Source: Onchidella celtica
Lineage: Eukaryota; Mollusca; Gastropoda; Systellommatophora; Onchidiidae
Direction: 5' to 3'
Assembly: GCA_963931925.1 (NCBI GenBank)
Contig: OZ007571.1
Location: forward strand, 60,390,125-60,454,124
DNA: 64,000 nucleotides
Shown here: one piece after another, positions 21,201 to 36,499 of the stretch
How the letters are laid out: each line of letters begins with the position of its first letter
Numbering within the stretch: the first letter of the stretch is position 1
Notes under the pieces: model-generated
The model's database searches: none
Told to the model about the DNA's origin: nothing
Seen by the model: only the letters and a program-made list of their open reading frames with translations
Program-made: the position numbers and the translations under genes

Positions 21201-21411
21201 TTATACAATTAAGAGCATTTTTGCAAAACTTGGTTTGTCCACTTTCGATAAAATTTGAATTGGCACTAATTCAAGTAATATATAATACAAGTGGAAGTCC
21301 ATTACTTCCTCTCTTGATTCTTCCAATTTGTCAGAGCCGCTTGCTTCTTACCTTAAGAGAACTGTAAACTTGAGACATGTTTGTTGTTTCAGTGGAGGGA
21401 TCTACAGCTTT

Positions 21412-22868
21412 TCCAAACACTGCCCAGTCTACCACGCCCAATGTTGTCTTTCTAACATGCAGTCCTACTGGAACAAAATGTCTCTCCCTTAGCAAAAAAG
21501 TGGTTATGTGGATTGTCTTACTGTCTTGGTCCCACTGAGCCCTGTGTTAACAATGGCTGAAAATGGCCATCTTTTAATAAAATGACAACTTTTGATACAT
21601 GAAAAACATGTAATTATTTAAAACAAAATTTGAGTGTAATATCATTCAGTTTAATCCTTACTTGAAAGAATTACAATAATCTAAAATAACAATGTACATA
21701 ATCACCTTTGGAAATTACAGCTATGCTTATTTTCTGCGATCGTCTCACATGGAAACAATGCACTCAAAAGTGGTCTTGCCCATTTTGCTTTGACTAAACG
21801 AGGGACTAGTAGACCTGGCCTTTTTGTTTATTCTAATTTTTTTTAGATCTTTATACTGGTTAATTTTCATAGTTATGTTTGGATATAATGTACATACAGC
21901 CTACCATGAAAATAGCAATTCCAACACCATTGTATTGTTTGTCATTTATTTAAGGGTTGGCACTTGTTCCTGAGAGTGGACGTAAATTACATTGTTATTT
22001 TATGTCAATCACATTTGAATTTGTGTAAATTGCATATGTGTATTAATTATTACATTATATTGTTGTAGGACTTGTGAAGGGCTTGTGTCCAGTTTCCTGT
22101 AACTTGAATAAACTGTATATTATGGTGGAATATATTTTGGGGATTAATTTTTGCTATGGTATGTGTGTCAGGCATTGATATGTTCTATTCCCCCATCCAC
22201 TTCCTTTTTGGCTCACTGCTAACTTTTCTTCATCTTCATATTCCTTCACTAATCATGAGCTCTGTCTTTTATCTGTCAGTAATCTCATCACAAATTTCTT
22301 CTTCCTTCCTTCACCATGTTTTCATCACCTCCTTCCCTCCATCCCTCTCTGTGTTTTTAAATCATCCTTTTTCCAAGTCTGATTGTCAGTGTCACACTCC
22401 ATCTTTTTCTACCACCTGCATCCTCTCCCTTGTCTTCTCTGTCCCATTTTTCAGTCTTTGCCTGTCACCTCTATATAATATTGCATTTTCTTTCTAAATC
22501 TCTTCTCTTTCAACAGTCTTCCCTCTTCGTGACTTTCAGTTTCACCCTTTTCTCTTCCTTCTTCTGTCTAAGGGTAATGAGAGTTTGTACTTGTGCAATG
22601 TCCCTTTAGTCATGTCCTGGGGAGGTTGGGGGGGGGGGGTATAATTTTTATATTGTGAACAAATCATGAGAAACTTGAATGTTAATTAGATCTAGTAATC
22701 ATAAAAAAAAACAAGAACACAAACTTTTGGGATTCTGGGAAGTTTTTCCAGCACATAGATACAGGTACATTATATATTACGGTGCATACTGTGCCAGTTT
22801 CAAGACAAGAAAAAAGAGTATGAATAAAGGAATGAATTAATAAAAAAAAAATGAAAATGATATAAATA
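21412..22868. other. Spacer with pyrimidine-rich tract, no gene seen
   Basis: Positions 22200-22560 are strongly pyrimidine-rich (CTTCCTTCACC-type sequence). Frames across them (22156-22497) are compositional. A G-run lies near 22630. It corresponds to about 46926-48170 of unit 2. Confidence 0.5.
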
Positions 22869-23428
22869 CAGTAGTCTCCGTCTAAGAACTCGCCGCCTTA
22901 GAACCCGATCCGCCTTAGAACCCGCTGTTGCCGCGAAACCGAATTTTTTCACTATAATTTACATGCGTAAGAACCCGCTCTGAAACGAAAAATCCGCCTA
23001 AGAACCCGGCATTTGACCGTGAGACAAGCACACTTTTACGTAAAATGTCCATATTAAACGCAAAATTCTCTTTCAAGTTGACGGAATAGAACAAAGTCAC
23101 AGAGTACAGTGAAAAAGAACAGGTGGAGGGAAGGTAGGGGGAGGCGAATCGTACAAAGGGTGGAGCCCAGTTACGTCTTTCGTGTGCAAGCAGGCCACTC
23201 CTAGACTAAATTAGCATAGTCATTACCTAACATCTATTGTTGTCTGACTCGAGGGGCAGAATTTTATACGTAATTGACCACGCGCTTGGTTTGCATGGCA
23301 CATGTACTTGTACTGAGGGCTGTATGTGGTTATTACACATGGTATCACTGGGCCTCGTGTTGTATCCGCCTAAGAGCCCGGTCCGCCTAAGAACCCGCTT
23401 TTTCTGTCTTCTTAGGCGGAGACTACTG
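22869..23428. mobile_element. pogo-like MITE, private shorter copy
   Basis: It has the same ends as the element at 2816 (CAGTAGTCTCCGTCTAAGAA and its inverse GGCGGAGACTACTG) and is flanked by TA. It is 560 bp against ~805 bp, mainly through a shorter right half. Unit 2 lacks it at the matching place. Its ends match the family consensus better than the copy at 2816. Confidence 0.85.
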
Positions 23429-24312
23429 TATTACGATGAAGAAAACTGACAGTAAGACCAAGGCCTACATGTCTATCTAGTAGGCCTTGAGTAAGACTGA
23501 TAATAATGATCTGGCAGAGCAACTGTGACATGTAATGTGTAGTTGGGGAAAGGGGGAGGGGGTGAAGGTGGGAAGGGACAAGAGAAATCTGAGTATAGTA
23601 TCGTCAATACAGTTTCCAAGTGGCCTGTGTTCATTTTGTGCAAAAATCGAGTTAGTTTCTGCCATCATTGGACTACAGTTGGCATCTGGAAGGGCCTGTT
23701 AAATACACCACCTATTAATTTCTCGTCTATACACTGTCTATGAGTAGGCGAAAATACTCAGCATTTCTATATTATTAACTATATTCAGAAGAGATCAAAC
23801 TTTGAAGTCAAATTTCTCACAAGTGGAGAATGTACAAGTTGTATACTAGGATTACGATAATCAGTGACTAGAATAAGTCGAAGAGATGAAAATAAAAGAC
23901 AGAATGGATGGGAGGAAATTTGAATGAATAAGGCTATGCTTAAATTTAGCTGAGCAATCTAAACACTGTATGTATCCAAGAAATTAGGAAGACGAGAAAA
24001 CTAGACAGTGTTAATTTACTCATTCGTGGTGCATGTAAAGTTTAAATTTGATCATTTAAAATGGACACAAAAACATAATGCAAATCAGTACAGTAGTGAA
24101 ACATACATATATAATGAATAAAATGAAGTACAATGAAATAATAATTCATGCATATTTTGTTTTAATGCATGGTATAATCCTTTCTCGTCATCTTGTGCAG
24201 GCAAAGTTGTGAAGAAACATATTGTTTCCAGATGCTAGGAAGAGACACATTATATGTAATAGTAATTAAGAAAAAATAATAATACGAAATAAATAAAATA
24301 AATGATTGATTT
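23429..24312. other. AT-rich spacer, no gene seen
   Basis: The sequence matches about 48430-49057 of unit 2. No frame is conserved between the units. Confidence 0.45.
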
Positions 24313-24590
24313 TGAAAGGTTGTTGCTAAGGGACCGTAGTCTACCCAGAGAGTAACCCTGAGGAAATCCGACCTGTAGGATTGACCTCAAGTTTTGCAGG
24401 TACGAATGCCGACGTTTGATGTAGGAAGCCCACCCCTATAAAGGTAATCTTACCAAATCTACGTCGGATTGGCGTAAGGTGGCTGGCTAGGTATTATAAA
24501 GCCGAACAGAGAAAACACTGAGTTGTGCTCACTGCCCACCTGTAGCTTATGATGTAAAATACTGCTGTTCCCTAACAACATCCATGCTGA
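24313..24590. mobile_element. GTTGTTAGGG-type MITE containing the 220-bp dispersed repeat
   Basis: The left end GTTGTTGCTAAGGGACC and right end CCCTAACAACA match the small MITE at 9638. Here the interior carries a copy of the ~220-bp dispersed repeat (GTAACCCTGAGGAAATCC to about CGGATTGGCG). This is either a longer family form or a nested insertion. Confidence 0.45.
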
Positions 24591-27298
<2,708 letters not shown>

Positions 27299-28260
27299 TG
27301 TAAGTGATCAAAGTATTTTGAATCATTTATGTTCTAGTTTGTAATGTGGTCAAGTAACCTTAACTTTTTATTTTGTTAAAAGACCCATTAAATAGTGTAA
27401 TTTGATGCCATCTTTACCAAACATTTTCAAGTGTAGTTTTTAGAATAGTTTACAACATATCCTTTGTGTGGTGTTTAATAAAATAGTTAGCATCTTTTGC
27501 AAACTAGAACAAAGTCTGAATATCGCTTGTGGGTGTTCCTTAAGAAAGGGGAATAGCCTATATTTCATCTCTTTGAATCTTTGCGCACAATTTCTATGAC
27601 GCTTGCATACATGAATTCTCACGTGTAGATAGCATGCATCTTATTTAATGCACAGTTTTAATTTCTAATTGATTAAGAAAATAACATTCTTTTACAAGGC
27701 TTTGAAAAGATGAACTCATGCGGCTCACTCGACCATATGACGCCAGGTTTCACTAATGTTCACAAATGATATGTGATAAATGCAGTAGATCACCTTTCCT
27801 TCATGTAAGTGATCAAAGTATTTTGAATCATTTCATGTTCTAGTTTCTACAGGGGTCAAGTAACATTAACTCTTTATATTGATGCCAACTGGACAATACA
27901 TTTTCAAGTGTAGTTCTTAGAATGTTTTACAACATATTCTTTATCCACCTGCACCAGAAAAAAGAGTATCGGTCGTTGTTTGGTAGGTGTTTACTAAAAT
28001 AATTAGCATCATTTGGCCAAACTGGAACAAAGCATAGTCCCATCTGGTGGTCGCTTGTGTCTGTATTGTAAGAAAACGGAATGGATCTTCGCATGGAAGT
28101 CTTATGAAGCTTACACATATAAATTCACATATGTAGATAGCTTGTGTTTTATTTAATGCCCACTTTTAATTTCTGGTTGATTGAACTAATAACATTCTGT
28201 TTCAAGGCAGCCCACCCAGCCAAATGAGGCCTGGTTTCTGGATGGAAACATTGGATCTGG
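27299..28260 (+). repeat. ~500-bp tandem repeat, two repeats (unit 1)
   Basis: TAAGTGATCAAAGTATTTTG opens repeats at about 27300 and 27805. Both then run through TTTTCAAGTGTAG, a TTTACAACATAT segment, TAGATAGC and TTTAATTTCT. Repeats differ by about 20-25% by eye. A diverged relative lies at about 44655-44800, just upstream of the THAP remnant in unit 2. Confidence 0.65.
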
Positions 28261-29037
28261 CAGTGCATTTCGCTTTTTCATAGTACAGCTGAAAAAAGTT
28301 GGAATTTTTTTAAGGCACCTAGCCAGACAAGGATATCCTCATTCATTGAGTCAGCACATATCAGTTACTGTATGCATGAACTTGTTTTGCATCATATTTT
28401 GCATCATGGCACAGGCTTAATAGAGCATACGGCCACCTACGTGTAAAACTCAAATTTGGTCGGTATGCATGGACAAAATTTACACCTACCCCTTCCTATG
28501 CATCAATTGCCACTTACCGCTGCAACAAAAATTGTCATTACACATGCACAGAACTTGTGTTGGCCAATCCCAGCCACTTGACACTGTGACAAATTCAATC
28601 ACACCTATGCAGAAATGATGTAAGCAAAGTGAAGGCTGCTGACTGTGAGGCGAATAGTGCAGACACTTTGGCATTTGTTGTAGCGTGTTCTTGCTGTTTA
28701 TCATCTCATGGTTTGAAATGGAGCAAACAAAGAAAGTAACTAATATTTTATCCCACAATATTATCATTTTGGGAAGTGGAAACTTTTTTGTTTAAGTTAA
28801 AATTGATGAGGAAAATTTCTTTTTTCCTCTCTTCCATACTTCTTGACAACATTAAATCCACGTTGGAGACAACATCAGCGATGGATTTTGAAGTTTCATT
28901 TTCATTAGTAACAGAATGTTGCAACCTTGCTAATTAGAATTATAACCCTCAATCAAATAAGGATAGCAGAGTTGACACGGAGCGGGAAAAATTAAATGTT
29001 TCTCTTAACTTTTCTTAATTTTAGGTAGATCTCTATC
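28261..29037. other. Spacer up to the unit 1/unit 2 junction, no gene seen
   Basis: The stretch ends in TTTTCTTAATTTTAGGTAGA at 29008-29029 and flows into the 345-bp repeat of unit 2. It matches about 53871-54660. Confidence 0.45.
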
Positions 29038-29671
29038 AAATTCCGGACTAAATACATTGAGTCAATTGCACAAATTCTGTTGAAAAGGCATATTTATATT
29101 TTCTTTGTAGACCTGTAAGGCGGCAGTATAAGATTTGTTCTTTCAGGATTGATGGTGATAGCGATCGGGCTTAATAGCAAATGCCACTTTCGTATGCTCG
29201 TTAAGCACTACCTAGCCGATTTAGACATTTGGACAGTGTAAAGTTACAAACCTTATGGAAAGCTCTGACATGCCGATTAGTGTTTTGCACCAACGGGTTG
29301 GGTCTATCCACCATATAATCGGCTTCTCTTATCTTTTCTTAATTTTAGGTAGATCTCTATCAAATTTTGGACTAAAAACGTTGAGTCAATTATACAAATT
29401 CTGGTTGAAAAGGCATTATTTTCTTAGTAAATCTGTAAGGCGGCAATAGGATTTGTTCTTTCAGGATTGATGGTGATAGGGGTCGGGCTCAATAGCAGAC
29501 GTCACTATTGTATGCTCGTTAAGCACTACCTAGCCGATTTAGTCATTTGGACAAAGTGTCAAGTTACAAACCCCTTTGTATGTGTATGTGGGCTTATGGA
29601 AAGCTCTGGCATGCCGATCAGTGTTTTGCACTGATGTGTTGGGTCTATCCACCATATAATCAGATATGTAC
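29038..29671 (+). repeat. ~345-bp tandem repeat, two repeats (unit 2)
   Basis: Repeats start at 29038 and 29362. The first is 21 bp shorter than in unit 1 (loss around CCCCTTTGTATGTGTATG). Otherwise it is nearly identical to 1-655. Confidence 0.85.
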
Positions 29672-31831
29672 AGTTCATGCATACGTCCACAGGTCATTAA
29701 ATTACAGCAAGACTCATTTTGCAAGCAAACTTTATGCGGATAGAATAAGTTTAGATGTAAAAACTTAGAAAATATAATTATGTAGGGTCCATTTTAGTAT
29801 TTTATATTTATATTTATACAAACATAAAACCCATGCTTCGTGTGACCCAGAACCACTGCCTGCCTCATCACTTTCTACCATCTGTAGCATGTATTCCCGT
29901 GTTCTAATTCACTGCGAGCATGCTGAGTAGTTTACATCAGCCAGCATGTCCCACGTGCTCGTGAAAAAAAAGGGATCGGAGGAGAGCAGTCAAAAACCAA
30001 AAGCAAAATTTAAAAAATTGAAAGACAAAACCAATAAAACAAAAATCCAAACTTTAATGCACCCTCGAGGTACTTTAAACCTACATGCAAAATCGGTTTA
30101 CTATAGGTAGCCTAATAAAAAAGTCTTTTGTGTTCAAAGGTGGAGAATTTGTGCATTATGTATATAAATTTATTCATTTTTTGATGAATGCCAATTTCAT
30201 TTCGGAGACCCGTCATTTTTTATTGTTCTCCGTCCAACTGACAAATTTCTTTTATTTCTCCATAGTGATTATTGTGATTTGGCTGTTGCATTATTTGAAT
30301 TTGTGATCACAATAAAAAATTCTGTTCTCCAAAATTTTTTTTTTTTTTTTCATTATTCTTTTTCGGTAAATATTTGAAAATGTACAATTCGGAAAAAGTT
30401 CAGCTAACATGTAAAATTTGTTGATGCATTTCATTTTTTGCTGTTACTTGTCTCACCAGTTATTATTTTATATCTTATTTCCATTTTCAAATCTCGATTA
30501 GTTAATATTGTTCAGTATGTTTAGCATCTCCTTCGGAATGGATACTCTTTTTTTTATCAATTTGGTTCCCTTAATACTGAATAATGATGTCATTCCCAAG
30601 TCATGTTGATATTTACAAATAGGAAACAAAAAAAAAGAAAAAAAAAAGAGGTGTGATGAGGAAAATGTAAATGTAGAGAAAAAAGATGGAGATGTGGAGG
30701 GATTTAAAAAAAATAAATATGAATTTCGTTATCATATTCAACGAAGTTATTGGAAGTCGATTAATTAAGTAGTATCGATTCCCACTTCCCGTTTGTAATA
30801 AAAACCAAGACAGTGTCAAGGGCAAAGATAGATAATCATGTTCTTGAGTTGTTAATATTTTGAAACGGCAAAATTTTGAAGTCTGTTTATCAAGAGGTGC
30901 ATATCTTTAAGGAATAACGATAAACCCAAGTGTTTGACTGAAAACAAAACATTTTGAGTAAGGTTAATAAAGGAATAAATTTAATATATGAGTTTATGCA
31001 TAATGAGGTCAAACCCATAATGAAAGACAATGTATGGATTCTGTGTCATATAAGAAAACCCAAAATTTATTTATAGTACAGAACAGCCACTTTGGGGAAA
31101 CTCGGGTGGTTACTGGCTCCTGCTTCCATGTAGCGTCGAGGTCGGCGGTCGACCAAGGTACTCGCACGGCTAGTCATGCCCAACTAGCCTGTAAAGCTTA
31201 GGGTCTGGCGAGTTTCCTCCCTTGAGGCGCTTCTGAGGGACTGAGAGTTGGGGTGGAGTTTGGTCGGGGGTAGGCCGGACAAAACATACGGATTAGAACC
31301 TACTTCCTTAGATCTTAAGGGGCAACTGGTACTTTAGTATTAGACTTAGGATCGTCCATGTCATGGGAAAAGTGCTCTCGCAACCACATATTCAAACGGC
31401 ACACGTAGTGTAGCTATGTAGGGTACTGTGTGCTGGAGTCCCCGTGCCACTTTTTTTTTCTTTCTTAAAATTTCCCGAGTAGTAATCACTTCACAAATAA
31501 GTGTGTTTTCTTAAAGTGAGCATTTCTATTTTTAATGCTCAGGTGGAGCAGAAGCTTGGCCATGCTTTGTTTACCTTTCTTTGGCGTTGTTTCTCTCTTA
31601 CATTATTAATGACAGTGGTTAAACCTGTCTCTTGGAAGACAAGACATGGATATTTTAACACTCCCTCAAAGAATCTTAAAGAAGGTATAATGCACTTTTC
31701 TTTTTTTTTCTCGAGTTAAGTCTGTTGATAGGCAGCAGGTCGATTATGTCTTTTCAATTTAATGAGGCTATATCAGAGATGATGTTTGAACCGCCCTTCA
31801 ACAACCATTATAATTAGACTGATTCTAAATA
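29672..31831. other. Spacer incl. GC-rich block (31080-31470), no gene seen
   Basis: It is near-identical to 656-2815. The GC-rich block is intact. The AT-rich part shows only homopolymer length and single-base differences. Confidence 0.55.
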
Positions 31832-32635
31832 CAGTAGTCTCCGTATAAGAATTCGCCGCCTTAGAACCCGCTGTTGCAGCGAAACTGAATTTTTTCACTG
31901 TATTTTACATGCGTAAGAACCCGCCTTGAAATGAAAAATCCGCCTAAGAACCCGGCATTTGACCGAGAGACGAGCACACTTTTACGTAAAATGTCCATTA
32001 TATTAAACGCAAATTTTCTTTCAAGTAGACAGGATAGAACAAACCACACAGTACAGTGAAAGAGAACGGGTGGAGGGAAAGTTGGGGGAGGTGAACCGTA
32101 CAAAGGATGGAGCCCAGTAACGTCTTTCGTGTGCAAGCAGGCCACTCCTAGACTAAATTAGCACACTCACCACCTAACATCTATTGTTGTCTGACTCGAG
32201 GAGCAGAATTTTATACGTAATTGACCATGTACTTGGTTTGCATGGCACATGTACTTAGGGCTGATTGTGGTTATTACACAGGGTGTCACTGGGCCTCGGG
32301 TTGTCTAAAATTGGCATCCTGATTCACAACTTGATTGTTCAGTCTGAATCATTCCATTCGTTACACATCACTGTAAGTGTAAGAAAAGAGAATTCTGCTA
32401 GCCATAAGTCGTAACTTTGACCATTCGCAAAAAAAAAAAAAAAATTAAAGAAAAAGTGTCCAACGCATAGTTTTCATTATGAGGTCAAGACCCAGGTCCG
32501 AGCAATCAAGCAAGATGAGCCATGGACTCGGGTGGTCATGGGTGGCATCCTTTGGCATCTGCCTAAGTGCCCGGTCTGCCTAAGAACCCGCTTTTTCTGT
32601 CTCCCGTTGGCCGGGTTCTTAGACGGGGACTACTG
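31832..32635. mobile_element. pogo-like MITE (unit 2)
   Basis: This is the counterpart of 2816-3620 with the same TA flanks and inverted ends. It was carried by the segmental duplication, not inserted independently. Confidence 0.85.
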
Positions 32636-33229
32636 TACTATAAATGCCGGCGGGGGCCAACAGCATTAGTCTAAGGCCCCCGAGAAACAAAAGGACCTCG
32701 TCCTACTATAAATGCCAGGAGACATAAGATAGATTGGACCCAGTCCTGAACAGCATCTAAACTTTGGAAGTCTCATACCTTGCATCCCATTTCTCACAGG
32801 CAATCGTATTAGTCTTGTCCCCGCCCGTAATATCCCTAATGAGTGATACCCAGTGGAACGCCTTCTTAATTTGCTCTAATCTGAGAAAGATTTCCTTTTG
32901 AGACGGGGATGGACTTTAAAAGAAAATTCTAACCCTAGTCGCAAAAATCCAATAGTTGAATGCTAAGACAATAATACATATCTACGCCAAAATAGCGACT
33001 GACAGTGGATTTTTCCTGGGAATGTAGAATTACTGGGCATGCAATGTATTTCAATCTGTTCAAATTTTAGTTTGACCTTGCCTTTAGAGAGATTTCAGTA
33101 ACATATCCTCTTTTTCTCTCTTCTTTCCTTTTGCTTTCTTGCCGCTTCTTTCTTCAAACTTCATGATTTTGAGCATCGTTTTGAGTGGGTTGATGTTCCA
33201 GTCTAACAATATGATTATCTCATTTACAG

Positions 33230-33383
33230 ATTTGTAGAACATGCACTTCTTTCTGACTCTCCGCTTATCGAATCCACTGACTCATGGAATACCGTATTGG
33301 ATCCACCCAGACCTGTGGAAGATGGCGGACGAAGAGACGGGGCCACATTATCTACAAGTGCCAACTCCGCCTTCCTGCTGTAG
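33230..33383 (+). other. Exon-like open block (unit 2)
   Basis: It has the same acceptor-like ATTTACAG, frame and stop as at 4215-4368, and the same length of 154 bp. Confidence 0.28.
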
Positions 33384-33701
33384 GCTACATGTGGCCGCTT
33401 AATGCCCCAGATGAAATGCGGTCGAGGTGAGCAGAGAAAGGGGAGATGTCCATATCATTGGGGTGTGGGCTAAAGTGAATTCAACCCCCCATTTTTCTAT
33501 GCATCCATATTCTGGTTTTCCCAGAGCAAAACCAAATCCCTCCATAAGAGTTTATATTGCAAACCGCCGGGGCTCACAAATTCCCACAAGGACTCGACTT
33601 TAGGAGTGGCCATGCACGGGGGGGTCGCCAAGGGGTGAGTTAGTCTTCTACAGGCATATGTTTTTTTGGTTGTTTTTTTACGGTAAACGCACGTGTCGAC
33701 A

Positions 33702-34408
33702 ATTCCCTGCCTAGAATTCTGGCTAAAGGGACATGACTTTCCTTTTTATGGACCGTGTGAAAATATCAGGCGATTTTTAAAATGAAATTGGAAGGCGCAA
33801 ACTTGCCCTGCGCAGGAGAAGTTTGGGGGGCTAAACTGAACTTTTACCAGAGTGTGAAATTGTCTTTGAAGACTGGCTCATTTTGGGAGAATTCCTATCT
33901 TTCATTAACATTGTACAGCTGTTATCTCTGGTCTTTTAAGGAACCTATCACCAGTGTGAACCATTATATTAGTGTGGCTCGGTCCACCATAGTCCAATGG
34001 AATGCTACTTTGATGATATATGTTCCCATCATTTAATCAGTAATCCTTACTATATTGGGGGCCCCGGGCCAGGTCGTTGAGATTGACAAGAGCTTGGTGG
34101 CAAAGAGGAAGCAGAAAAAGATTAGATCTGCCGCTACTCTGCTGCCATTAGTTACCCAGAGAATTTGCCCCTGGCAACATAATTCATTCTGATGGATTGC
34201 CATCATACAATAATATTGCAACTGTTCAAGTGCAACCGCCTTTTGAGCACTTGGTGGTATTTCACATCCAGAATTTTGTGGATCCCGTGACGGATGTTTG
34301 CACCAAGCACGTGGAATGTTATTGCAAAAACTGTAAGAAACATTATGTAGCTGGTGTGCACAACGCCATGCTTTCTGGCTATTTGGATGAATTCATGTGG
34401 AGGGAGAG
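33702..34408 (+). mobile_element. Merlin DNA transposon remnant (unit 2)
   Basis: It has the same fragments and the same internal loss as at 4687-5393, including VVEIDKSLVAKRKQ and FVDPVTDVCTKHVE. It also shares the junction after YLDEFMWRE. The damage predates the split of units 1 and 2. Confidence 0.8.
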
Positions 34409-35797
34409 TTTAATTTTGGTAGAGATGGAGCGTTTCCGTTTTTTAACCGGCATAGTTCCGCTGGTGCTTCAGCAGTGGCATGTTCCAGTGACAGCATTCT
34501 CAAGAGTTTTTGTTTGACGATGAAAAATTATTTTATTTTGGTTTTGCTTACATTTCTTTCAACAAAATAGGTTGTACGATTATGGAAAAATCAAAGTCCG
34601 GTGATGATTGAAGTGAAAAAGCCAAATTGTCCAAACAAAATGCTATTGGAAAGTTCAAAATATCAAGGGTCGATCATGGACAGTTAGTATTTAAGTGGCC
34701 GTACGCACTTACAAGGAGGGAGAGGGGGTTGAAGCCAATGGAATTAAGAATGTACATTGGTTTGGGGAGGGGTGGGGGAGGGGCAGGAGTAAAGCCCTTA
34801 TGAGTATGAATGACCTCCTTTGAAATGTCACATCCACAGGAGTTGTCATGTGAAATGGAAGAAGGTTAAATGCTGACCCATCTGCATTTGCCACCGTCGG
34901 CGAACTTCAAAGTGGCTTGACGCGACATTGTGTAAGGGGATTAAAATTTGATAATTGTCTACTTCTTTGAAGTCCATCTGGACCCCGAGACAGACATAAG
35001 GGAAGAAGCGCACACTTGTTGTCTAACAATAGAATGTGTAGTTGCCATCCCACCAACTGCATACGATTTGTCGGTAAATGAAATTACTCTCAAGATTTAA
35101 AATAATAAAAATAATGAAAATAAGAAGAATATCTGTGATATACAGCAAAATAAACCCAGCACATGTCATTAATTGTCTTTTATCCTTTTGAAATAATTTA
35201 ATATGTGAGTATTTAATTAAACCATGCAAAAAGAAATTTGTTTGCGAGGGAGCGGTAACAGTCGAATAGAAGAAGAGGGAGGGAAGAGGGGAGGTCGGGG
35301 GGGGGGGGGGGGGATGTTAAACAGCTGCAAACATATGCCGGTGACATTGACCAAAGGATTAGTAGGCTATTGTGCACACATAGCTACTGATTGACTGACG
35401 AGCACCAACAGTCTTTTGTCAGACTGTCCTCGGGGGCGGCGCTAGGGATTTAGGAGTATTTATCATGCGGACAAGTAGGCGGGCCAAACGCTTGACCCGT
35501 ATGATAAAACCTGCTAAAGAGTTAGTGAGGTTTGATCGTGCGCATTCTTTGGCCGTGACGGATAAGGAGGTTTGCGGCCGAAACTGTTTTATTAAAATTT
35601 TCACACTTAGGAATGAAATTTGGTTCTAATATTTTGTGAGGGGATGGAAAAGGGTCTGAACAATAGATTTTTGTGAAAAAACGACTTTCGCGAAAAAACA
35701 ATTTTCGCCAAAAATCGACTTTGTGAGGTTTTATCATGCGGGCGACGAAATGTACCCCTGTTGAAAACTTTTCACTTAAATCCAAGTGAAACTGTAG
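34409..35797. other. Junction sequence, no gene seen (unit 2)
   Basis: It is near-identical to 5394-6776. A longer G-run sits at about 35298-35314, and the palindrome is at about 35666-35716. Confidence 0.5.
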
Positions 35798-35934
35798 GAG
35801 AGTTGTCTTTATGATTCAGGATGAGTCCATTCCCAAACTGTCATCCTATGAGATCAGTGACGATGCACAGTTTACATTTCAGATGATCAAAGATAATTCA
35901 CAATGGGAAGATTCAACTTCAAAAATCTCGCTGG
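35798..35934 (+). pseudogene. Receptor exon, pre-M1, M1 lost (R3)
   Basis: The borders are CTGTAG|GAGAG and CTGG|GTTAGT, and the frame reads PKLSSYEISDDAQFTFQM as in R1. It has the same internal losses. Confidence 0.65.
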
Positions 35935-36017
35935 GTTAGTGATTCAGTTTTAAGTAAAAAAGATACAAAAAACTAATACATGTAATTGTGTCTCTGAAAG
36001 CGAAATTATTAACAGAT

Positions 36018-36217
36018 GTCATCCACCCATTCTTTCATTAATTCATCCATCCACCCATACGTCCATCCATCCACATATCCACCCACCCACCCACCTATCC
36101 ATTCATCCATCCGTCCATCCATCCATCCGCCCACCCATCCTTCCTTCCATCTGTCCAACCGTCTGGCCTTCTGCCATTTGTCATTCCATCTATCTGTTCG
36201 TCCATCCATCCATGTAT
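36018..36217 (+). repeat. (ATCC)n-rich simple repeat (unit 2)
   Basis: The M1-M2 intron is filled by degenerate CCATCCACCCAT units. It is about 100 bp longer than in unit 1. Confidence 0.9.
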
Positions 36218-36232
36218 CCCTCTATTCTCCAG

Positions 36233-36347
36233 GTGCAATTCTCCTGATTGCTTTATGCATGTCACTAAGAACAACACTAGAGCTTCTGCCTTGGAATTAC
36301 CAAAGACAACCCAATGTTGGTGAGAAATTTTTGTTGTACAATCAGAT
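36233..36347 (+). pseudogene. Receptor exon M2 (R3)
   Basis: [20 protein letters not shown] is followed by [19 protein letters not shown], with the P-x6-P-x2-GE spacing of Cys-loop subunits. One residue differs from R1 (S to R). Confidence 0.65.
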
Positions 36348-36499
36348 GTCATAAACTGCCAGTGGTGTGGCATGGACATTAGTTGAGGGTGTGACTGAGA
36401 AATCCTTAAGGAATAGCTAAAATATGAAATATATTCATGCTAAACCATTAACCTGATCTTACTCGCTTTCAAGCAGAACATGAAATCTCCGCAATTATC

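Larger units (their letters stand above)
19619..21411. other. 1.8-kb block absent from unit 2
   Basis: Unit 2 joins GGCATAAG directly to AAACACTG (near 46925), where unit 1 has this block. It holds AATAAA (19729-19734), a minus-strand frame (20045-20257) and a ~270-bp inverted-repeat element (20930-21200). It is either an insertion in unit 1 or a deletion in unit 2. Confidence 0.55.

Noticed and set aside
22156-22497. 113-residue Ser/Phe/Leu-rich frame (also 47629-48175)
   Set aside because: It lies in a pyrimidine-rich tract and is not conserved in frame between units 1 and 2.
36009-36379. Trp/Asp/Gly-rich and Pro/His-rich frames over the ATCC tract (also 6969-7253 and 61585-61974)
   Set aside because: These are repeat artefacts. 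Only the 3' ends overlap a true receptor exon, in one frame.
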